Positions 28,067-33,517 of a DNA stretch of 33,517 nt are shown in pieces. Position numbers and translations under genes: made by a program. The DNA is taken from positions 1 through 33,517 of the forward strand of contig CADCVY010000004.1 in the NCBI GenBank assembly GCA_902806275.1, written 5' to 3'. This DNA is from an uncultured Sphingomonas sp. (GTDB taxonomy: Bacteria; Pseudomonadota; Alphaproteobacteria; Sphingomonadales; Sphingomonadaceae). The notes beneath the pieces are model-generated. The model did no database searches and was not told the DNA's origin. It saw only the letters and a program-made list of their open reading frames with translations. Each line of letters begins with the position of its first letter. The first letter of the stretch is position 1.

Positions 28067-28564
28067 GTGGCGACGCAAAGGTTCAGTTCGGACATCGGCG
28101 CGTTCCGGCGCGCGGCCCTGTCCTGCCCGATCCCGAACGCGGTCGACCTGATCGGCGAGAAATGGGCGTTCCTGATCCTTCGCGGCGCGCTCAACGGCCT
28201 TCGCCATTTCGAGGAATTCCAAGCGGGGCTGGGGATCGCGCGGAACATCCTGTCCGACCGGCTGGCGAGAATGGTGGCCGGTGGGATTCTTGAACGGTGC
28301 CCCGACCCCAACGATGGGCGCAAGGTCATCTACTCGCTAAGCCGGAAAGGCGAAGGCCTGCTGCCGGTGGTGGTGGCGCTGCGTCAGTGGGGCGAGGAAT
28401 GGGGTCACGGCAGTTCAGAGGTGGTGCTTGCCGACCGCCGCGACGGCCGGGCGGTGCGCAAGATCTGCGTCCAGGCCCATGACGGGCGCGCGCTGAACCT
28501 CGACGAACTGACGTGGGTTCGTCCGGACGGTGAAAGCGTCGAGATCAGGCAGGCGGCGGAATAG
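28067..28564 (+). CDS. HxlR-family winged-helix transcriptional regulator
   Basis: The 165-aa protein starts at GTG; AGGAGG lies 12 bases upstream, a little far. The HxlR domain runs from about 20 to 110: CPIPNAVDLIGEKWAFLILRG, then LRHFEEFQAGLGIARNILSDRL as the recognition helix region, and KVIYSLSRKGEGLLPV as the wing. A C-terminal extension of about 50 residues (VLADRRDGRAVRKICVQAHDG) makes it longer than the 110-130 aa usual for simple HxlR proteins. The single N-terminal Cys20 sits where redox- or aldehyde-sensing HxlR members keep a reactive Cys, but this is only a possibility. It diverges from the CC_3452-family gene and probably controls the shared region. Confidence 0.9.
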   Translation: MATQRFSSDIGAFRRAALSCPIPNAVDLIGEKWAFLILRGALNGLRHFEEFQAGLGIARNILSDRLARMVAGGILERCPDPNDGRKVIYSLSRKGEGLLPVVVALRQWGEEWGHGSSEVVLADRRDGRAVRKICVQAHDGRALNLDELTWVRPDGESVEIRQAAE

Positions 28565-28588
28565 CTCTCGCGCGCCTCGGCCTAGGCC

Positions 28589-28930
28589 TTACTCGTAGTC
28601 GTTGCCCGACGGGCTCGGACGCGGCGGCGCCGCTGCGGTCAGGCGCAGCGCTTCAGCGGCATCGCTCAGCGACGCCAGCTCTTCGGTCTCGTCTTCCTCG
28701 TCGATCCGGACCTTCTGCAGGTTGGTGACCACCGCTTCCTCGAGATGCTTGGGCTTGACCGTCTCTTCGGCGATCTCGCGCAGGGCGACGACTGGGTTCT
28801 TGTCCCGGTCGCGCTCGATGGTCAGGTCGGCGCCGCCGGAAATCTGTCGCGCGCGCTGGGCCGCGAACAGGACCAGGTCGAACCTGTTCGGGACCTTGTC
28901 GACGCAATCTTCAACCGTAACGCGCGCCAT
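28589..28930 (-). CDS. rpoZ: DNA-directed RNA polymerase omega subunit
   Basis: Omega helps fold and hold the beta-prime subunit and forms part of a (p)ppGpp site in many proteobacteria. The 113-aa protein starts [20 protein letters not shown], preceded by GGAG. The hallmark segments [17 protein letters not shown] and [14 protein letters not shown] are present. The C-terminal 45 residues are acidic and then Pro-rich, as usual in alphaproteobacteria. An upstream in-frame extension translates non-coding DNA and is rejected. The rsh gene lies nearby on the same strand but is separated by two genes, so co-regulation is not implied. Confidence 0.95.
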   Translation of the reverse strand: MARVTVEDCVDKVPNRFDLVLFAAQRARQISGGADLTIERDRDKNPVVALREIAEETVKPKHLEEAVVTNLQKVRIDEEDETEELASLSDAAEALRLTAAAPPRPSPSGNDYE

Positions 28931-29075
28931 GAGCCGCTCCGCAGAATAGGAAAAAACCGGCAATGCCAGGAAGAGGCGCGACTTAGGTTCCGGTGGCTCG
29001 AAAGTCAACGCGAACGGGCATCGCAACGCGCGCGATACGCTTGCACGGACCGGCGCGTCCGGCCACATCCGGCGG

Positions 29076-30254
29076 ATGAACACGCCCGCCTCCGTGGTCG
29101 CAGCAGCCGGTGGCGACCGCATCCGCGCCGAAGTTGCGGGCACCAGGCTCGAGGTGCTGCTGACCGGGTCGGAGCGGTTGGACGCCATTCTGGCGCTGAT
29201 CGGAGGCGCCGAGCGGAGCCTGCGCCTGCTGTTCTACATCTACAACGACGACCAGGCCGGCACCCGCGTTCGGGACGCGCTGGTCGCGGCGGTCCGACGC
29301 GGGGTTGAGGTCAAGCTGCTGCTCGACGGCTACGGCTGTTCGAACGTCCGCGCCGACTTCTTCAAAACATTCAGTGACGCCGGCGGCGCGCTTTGCCTGT
29401 TCCACGCCGCTTACGGTCGCCGCTATCTCCTGCGCAACCACCAGAAGCTGGCGATTGCCGATGAGCGAAAGGCGATTATCGGCGGCGCCAACATCGACGA
29501 TTGCTATTTCGCGGATGACGGCGCCAGGCACTGGCGCGACCTGTGGATGGTCATCGACGGACCAATCGTCCCTGCCGCCGCCAGCTATTTCGATGCGTTG
29601 TTGCGCTGGACGACCAAGAAGGGCGCCAAGCTGCGCAGCCTGCGCCGGCTGGTGCACCAGCACAGCCAGTTCCGCGGGCCCCTGCAATGGAAGTTCAGCG
29701 GGCCGCTGAGCATGCGGAATGCCTGGCGGCGGGGCATCGTGCGCGACATCCGCGCCAACTCGAGCCTCGACCTGATCGCGGCTTACTTCTCACCGCCGCG
29801 GACAGCTTTGGCGCGCCTGCGCCGGCTGGCGGAACGCGGCACGGTCCGGATCATCACGGCTTCCCAGTCGGACAACAATGCGACCATCGCGGCCGCTCGC
29901 GATACCTACGGGCGGCTGCTTCGCTCGGGCGTCCGGATGTACGAATATCAGCGCGCCCGACTGCACACCAAGCTCGCGATCTGCGACGACATCGTCTACA
30001 TCGGCTCGGCCAATTTCGACTTCCGCAGCCTTTACCTGAACCTCGAAGTCATGTTGCGCATCAAGGATGCCGACTTCGCCCAGGCGCTGCGCGCCTACTT
30101 CCAAGCCGAGCTGGGCGACAGCCTGCAGATCACGCCCGAGCTGCACGCGCGGCGGGCCAGCTTGTGGCGGCGGATCCGCTGGCGCGTGTCGCACTGGCTG
30201 GTGACGTCGATGGATTATACCGTCACGCGCAGATTGAATTTTCGCGCCGAATAG
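29076..30254 (+). CDS. Phospholipase D-family protein, cardiolipin synthase-like
   Basis: The 392-aa protein carries two HKD motifs: HQKLAIAD (His122, Lys124, Asp129) and HTKLAICD (His297, Lys299, Asp304). Each is followed by the GGANI or GSANFD segment of the family. It lacks the N-terminal transmembrane helices of ClsA, so it is closer to the ClsB/ClsC type, which joins two phospholipids or a phospholipid and an alcohol. A basic C-terminal segment ([13 protein letters not shown]) may bind the membrane. Its stop lies 7 bp from that of the opposing phospholipid methyltransferase-like gene. The activity is not proven by sequence; it could be another phosphatidyltransferase. Confidence 0.88.
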   Translation: MNTPASVVAAAGGDRIRAEVAGTRLEVLLTGSERLDAILALIGGAERSLRLLFYIYNDDQAGTRVRDALVAAVRRGVEVKLLLDGYGCSNVRADFFKTFSDAGGALCLFHAAYGRRYLLRNHQKLAIADERKAIIGGANIDDCYFADDGARHWRDLWMVIDGPIVPAAASYFDALLRWTTKKGAKLRSLRRLVHQHSQFRGPLQWKFSGPLSMRNAWRRGIVRDIRANSSLDLIAAYFSPPRTALARLRRLAERGTVRIITASQSDNNATIAAARDTYGRLLRSGVRMYEYQRARLHTKLAICDDIVYIGSANFDFRSLYLNLEVMLRIKDADFAQALRAYFQAELGDSLQITPELHARRASLWRRIRWRVSHWLVTSMDYTVTRRLNFRAE

Positions 30255-30261
30255 GCAGCCC

Positions 30262-30903
30262 TTATTCCGACTTAGGCTTCTTCCATGCCCAGAAGAGCGT
30301 CGCCGGGGGCACGTTGATCCACTCGAAGCCGCGCTCGATGTGGTCGAAATGCGGCTTGATGAAATCCAGCACCTTGGGGCTGAACTGGTAGACCAGGAAG
30401 GCGCCGCCGGGGCGCACGACGTTGGCCGTGGCTTCGCCGATAGCGTTGCCGACGCCGGGCGGAAGGGTGGAGAACGGCAGGCCGGACAGCACGTAGTCGG
30501 CGCTGCCCAAGTCGCGCTCGAGCAGGATCTTCTCGATGTCTGCGGCCGAGCCGGTCACCGGAACCAGCCGCGGATCGTCGATCGATTCGCGAAGGTAGCG
30601 GGTGAATTCAGGGTTCGTATCGACCGTGACCAGCTTCGCGTCCGCCGGCAATTGCTCGAGGATCGGCCGGGTGAACGTGCCGACGCCCGGGCCATATTCC
30701 ACGAACAGCTTGGTCGTTTCCCAGTCGACGGGGCGGAGCATGCGGTCGATCAGCACGCGGCTCGACGGAATGATCGAGCCGACCATTACCGGGTTCTTCA
30801 GGAAGCCGCGCAGGAACTGCCAGCGGGGGCTGGGCGAACGGCGGTCGTGGCGCCGATCCACGCGCCGGGGGCCCTTGATCGTCCGTGCGGAAGTCGATTG
30901 CAT
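30262..30903 (-). CDS. SAM-dependent methyltransferase, PmtA-like
   Basis: This 213-aa class I methyltransferase starts MQSTSARTIK; GGAG lies 5-6 bases before the ATG. A start 19 codons upstream is possible but without a ribosome binding site. The SAM-binding motif is VEYGPGVGTFT (68-78), with acidic Asp95 ending the second strand, and GLPFST (141-146) at the active site. The opening FLRGFLKNPVMVGSIIPSS is typical of phospholipid N-methyltransferases that make phosphatidylcholine precursors, and of related proteins. It shares the fold and some motifs with KsgA-type rRNA methyltransferases, but length and N-terminus favour the PmtA group. The convergent partner is a cardiolipin synthase-like gene. 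Confidence 0.82.
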   Translation of the reverse strand: MQSTSARTIKGPRRVDRRHDRRSPSPRWQFLRGFLKNPVMVGSIIPSSRVLIDRMLRPVDWETTKLFVEYGPGVGTFTRPILEQLPADAKLVTVDTNPEFTRYLRESIDDPRLVPVTGSAADIEKILLERDLGSADYVLSGLPFSTLPPGVGNAIGEATANVVRPGGAFLVYQFSPKVLDFIKPHFDHIERGFEWINVPPATLFWAWKKPKSE

Positions 30904-31023
30904 GCATGCTCCGTCAGCCAGGAGGGCCGGACGGGTGGCAAATGCATTGCGGATTGGCAAGGTTCCCGCGCCTGCGCTGAGTTAAGGTTCCGCCGAGCGC
31001 TCCGAACGCTTAAGCGCGGCCCC

Positions 31024-32322
31024 GTGGCCCCTATCGCTCGCAACCGTGGCGTCGGCGCGACGGCGCTCAGCACGCGTCATTTCCTGCTGCTCTACGCCGC
31101 CATGCTGGTGGCGGCCGCGGGCAACACCGCGCTGCAATCCGTCATGCCGGCGCTTGGGCGGGAGATCGGCATAGCCGACTTCTGGGTCGCCATCGCCTAT
31201 ACCTGGTCGGCGATCCTGTGGGTGGTCATGGCGCGCTTCTGGGCTGAACAGAGCGACAGTCATGGGCGCAAGCCGCTGATCCTGCTGGGCGTGAGCGGTT
31301 TCGTGCTGTCCACCAGCCTGTGCGGGGTGGTTCTGCTGGCAGGATTGAAGGGCGTGATCAGCGGCGCGGTCACGTTCGGGCTGTTCGCCATCTTTCGCGC
31401 CATCTACGGCGCGCTCGGCTGCGCGACGCCGTCGGCGACCCAGGCCTACCTTGCATCCAGGACCCGGCGCAGCGGTCGTGTGGCGGCGCTGTCGGCCTTG
31501 GCATCGTCCTTCGGCCTCGGGACCATCGTTGGCCCGGCATTGGCGCCCCTGTTCGTCTTGCCGGTGGTTGGCCTGGCCGGACCGTTGTTCGCCTTCGCGG
31601 CGATCGGGCTGGCGGTGCTGCTGGCCATTCTGCTGTGGCTGCCGAACGATGCGCCCGGCACCCGCGCAGGGCGGGGCGCCGCCATGAGCTATCCATCCCT
31701 GGCAACACCGCCGACCGGTGCCAGTGTCGTTGCTTCAACCGCCGCACGGCGCCGCGGCCGGCTGAAATGGAGCGACCCGCGCATCCGCGTGTGGATCGTT
31801 GCGGGTATTGTTGCCGGCCATGCCCAGGCGGCGATCCTGACCTGCCTCGGATTCTTCGTCATCGACCGGCTAGGCCTGACGCCGCACGGGTCGGAGGGCC
31901 CGATTGCGATCGTCATGATGGCCGGTGCAGCCGCCACGTTGGGCGCGCAATGGGGCATGATCCCGCGCCTTGACCTGCAGCCGCGGGCGCTGATCCTGTG
32001 GGGCACGCTGATCGCTGCCATCGGCCTGGTCGGCACCATGCTCGCCAGCGACCTGTACGGCATCACCGTCGCCTTCGCGGTCAGCTCGATCGGGTTCGGC
32101 TTTACCCGGCCGGGCTTCACCGCCGGCGCATCGCTGGCGGTGCCGATGGCCGAGCAGGGAGCGGTGGCGGGCGTCATCACCTGGGCCAACGGCATCAGCT
32201 TCGTGGCTGCGCCCGCGATCGGGATCAGCCTCTACGAACTCGAGCCCAATCTTCCGTTCGCCGTTTGCGCCGGCCTGCTGGTGCTGCTGTTCGGCTGGGC
32301 GCGCGTTCGCCTGACGCCCTAG
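31024..32322 (+). CDS. Major facilitator superfamily transporter, TetA-like
   Basis: The product is 432 aa from a GTG start at 31024 (APIARNRGVGATALS); no ATG lies near the expected N-terminus and the ribosome binding site is weak, so the start is uncertain. About 12 hydrophobic segments are visible in two halves, with a central loop at about 215-250 containing AARRRGRLKWSDPR. Motif A after the second helix reads EQSDSHGRKPLILLG, typical of drug and sugar-phosphate antiporters. GLGTIVGPALAP in the fifth helix resembles the antiporter motif C. The substrate is unknown. The stop overlaps that of the AAA ATPase gene by CTAG. It is divergent from the methyltransferase gene. Confidence 0.85.
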   Translation: MAPIARNRGVGATALSTRHFLLLYAAMLVAAAGNTALQSVMPALGREIGIADFWVAIAYTWSAILWVVMARFWAEQSDSHGRKPLILLGVSGFVLSTSLCGVVLLAGLKGVISGAVTFGLFAIFRAIYGALGCATPSATQAYLASRTRRSGRVAALSALASSFGLGTIVGPALAPLFVLPVVGLAGPLFAFAAIGLAVLLAILLWLPNDAPGTRAGRGAAMSYPSLATPPTGASVVASTAARRRGRLKWSDPRIRVWIVAGIVAGHAQAAILTCLGFFVIDRLGLTPHGSEGPIAIVMMAGAAATLGAQWGMIPRLDLQPRALILWGTLIAAIGLVGTMLASDLYGITVAFAVSSIGFGFTRPGFTAGASLAVPMAEQGAVAGVITWANGISFVAAPAIGISLYELEPNLPFAVCAGLLVLLFGWARVRLTP

Positions 32323-33517
32323 CCGCCGTCCTTTCCGCCTGGCCGCGGCTGGAGCATGCCGGGAAGCACGAAGCCGATGCCGCCCAGCGGCCGCACGGCA
32401 TCGCTCTTCAGATTGTCCTGGATGCGCTGATACTCGTCCAGCATCTGCGGAGTCACCGAGGCCCGGGTCTCGAGCAGCGCCGCCTCGAAGTCCGCCATCG
32501 ACACCTTGCCGGCGTCCAGCCCGCGGCGCAGCGCAGTCAGGCCGGCACGGCGCACCAGGTCTTCGAGGTCGGCCCCGGTGAACCGCTCGCTGCGCTTGGC
32601 GAGCGCATCCAGGTCGACATCGTCGGCCAGCGGCATCCCGCGGGTGTGGATCGCCAGGATCCGCCGCCGGCCCTCCGTTTCCGGCGGACCCACGTAGATA
32701 AGCTCGTCGAAGCGGCCGGGGCGCAGCAGCGCCGGGTCGATCAGGGTCGGGCGGTTGGTGGCGCCGATGACGATGACGCTTTGCAGCTCCTCCAGCCCGT
32801 CCATTTCGGCGAGGATGGTGTTGACCACGCGCTCGGTGACCTGCGGCTCGCCCATGCCGCCGCCGCGCGCGGGCACGAGGCTGTCGAGCTCGTCGATGAA
32901 GATCACCGTCGGCGCGACCTGGCGCGCGCGGGCGAACAGGCGCGCGATCTGCTGCTCGCTCTCGCCATACCATTTGGAGAGCAGGTCCGAGGATTTGGTC
33001 GCGATGAAATTGGCTTCGGCCTCGCGTGCCGTCGCCTTGGCGAGCAAGGTTTTGCCGGTTCCGGGAGGGCCGTAGAGGAGGAAGCCCTTGGCGGGGCGGA
33101 TGCCGAGGCGGCGGAAGGCTTCAGGGTCCTTGAGCGGGAGCTCGACACCCTCGCGAAGCCGCTCGCGCGCGTCGCCCAGGCCGCCGATATCGTCCCAACT
33201 GACATTGGGCGCCTGCACCATAACCTCGCGCATAGCCGAGGGCTGGACGCGCTTCAGCGCCTGTTCGAAGTCGGGGCCTTCGACCGACAGCTGGTCGAGC
33301 ACCTCGGGCGGGATCGTGCCCTCTTCGAGGTTGATGCGCGGCATGATGCGGCGGACCGCCTCGATCGCAGCCTCGCGGGTGAGCGCAGCGAGATCGGCGC
33401 CGACGAAGCCGTAGGTGCGGCGCGCGAGCTGGTCGAGATCGACACCGCCGTCCAAGGGCATGCCGCGCGTGTGGATGCCGAGGATCTCGCGGCGACCATT
33501 CTCGTCGGGAACCCCGA
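32319..33517 (-). CDS. CDC48/VCP-family AAA ATPase, C-terminal part
   Basis: The gene runs off the right edge; about 400 residues are visible. The visible part begins at the end of the first AAA domain (GRREILGIHTRGMPL, then GFVGADLAALTREAA). It continues through a complete second AAA domain: WDDIGGL, Walker A GPPGTGKT, the pore residues KWYGESE, Walker B VIFIDELDS, ATNRP sensor 1 and an arginine-finger region RPGRFD. The C-terminal region is short and helical. Such double-AAA proteins act as hexameric unfoldases that pull substrates apart; bacterial versions have few known substrates. It converges on the MFS gene with a four-base stop overlap. The N-terminal domain and first Walker A cannot be judged. 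Confidence 0.93.
   Translation of the reverse strand, partial: GVPDENGRREILGIHTRGMPLDGGVDLDQLARRTYGFVGADLAALTREAAIEAVRRIMPRINLEEGTIPPEVLDQLSVEGPDFEQALKRVQPSAMREVMVQAPNVSWDDIGGLGDARERLREGVELPLKDPEAFRRLGIRPAKGFLLYGPPGTGKTLLAKATAREAEANFIATKSSDLLSKWYGESEQQIARLFARARQVAPTVIFIDELDSLVPARGGGMGEPQVTERVVNTILAEMDGLEELQSVIVIGATNRPTLIDPALLRPGRFDELIYVGPPETEGRRRILAIHTRGMPLADDVDLDALAKRSERFTGADLEDLVRRAGLTALRRGLDAGKVSMADFEAALLETRASVTPQMLDEYQRIQDNLKSDAVRPLGGIGFVLPGMLQPRPGGKDGG

Noticed and set aside
28579-28588. Palindrome GGCCTAGGCC between the HxlR gene and rpoZ
   Set aside because: Ten bases with no loop and no T-run; too short to call a terminator or operator.

Overview
The window looks like chromosomal core DNA from a high-GC alphaproteobacterium, most likely of the Sphingomonadales. 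Pointers are a TonB-dependent receptor with a proline-rich tail, a CC_3452-type small secreted protein, adjacent mutS and glnD, a MaeB-type malic enzyme with a phosphotransacetylase-like tail, one bifunctional RelA/SpoT protein, and very dense packing. I see no rRNA, tRNA, CRISPR array, insertion sequence, integrase or phage gene. No gene-free stretch exceeds 300 bases.

Layout. Positions 1-5322 hold a truncated DUF885-like lipoprotein gene (-), pyrD (+), a gamma-glutamyltranspeptidase (-), a long-chain acyl-CoA synthetase (+) and a small Cys-rich lipoprotein (-). Positions 5377-7957 are a tight minus-strand cluster: an ABHD10-like alpha/beta hydrolase, a secreted TPR protein, glyoxalase I and glyoxalase II. 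Positions 8022-10936 hold an SGNH hydrolase lacking the usual catalytic His, a GFA/CENP-V zinc protein, an aldo/keto reductase and an arginase-family gene broken by a one-base frameshift. Positions 10971-14423 hold thrS, an opposing small membrane protein gene, and infC, which appears to start at a non-canonical AUA codon. A large TonB receptor (14586-17615) ends at a UUCG-capped terminator facing glnD.

Positions 17666-22953 (-) are mutS and glnD, translationally coupled. maeB (+) diverges from mutS across a hairpin repeat, and converges on the rsh gene across a pair of inverted intergenic repeats. Then come a CC_3452-family gene (-) and a divergent HxlR regulator (+), sharing an unusual 44-bp symmetric control region. 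After these are rpoZ (-), a phospholipase-D/cardiolipin-synthase-like gene (+), a PmtA-like methyltransferase (-), an MFS transporter (+) and the 3' part of a CDC48-type AAA ATPase gene (-).

Functionally the window mixes housekeeping (pyrimidine synthesis, threonyl-tRNA charging, translation initiation, RNA polymerase omega, mismatch repair), nutrient signalling (GlnD for nitrogen, Rsh for (p)ppGpp), detoxification (the glyoxalase cluster, GFA protein, aldo/keto reductase), envelope lipids and uptake. I see no obvious new multi-gene defence or biosynthetic system. The most unusual signals are the AUA start of infC, the symmetric interlocked promoter at 27965-28008, the frameshifted arginase-like gene, the His-less SGNH protein, and three convergent gene pairs that share a CTAG stop overlap.
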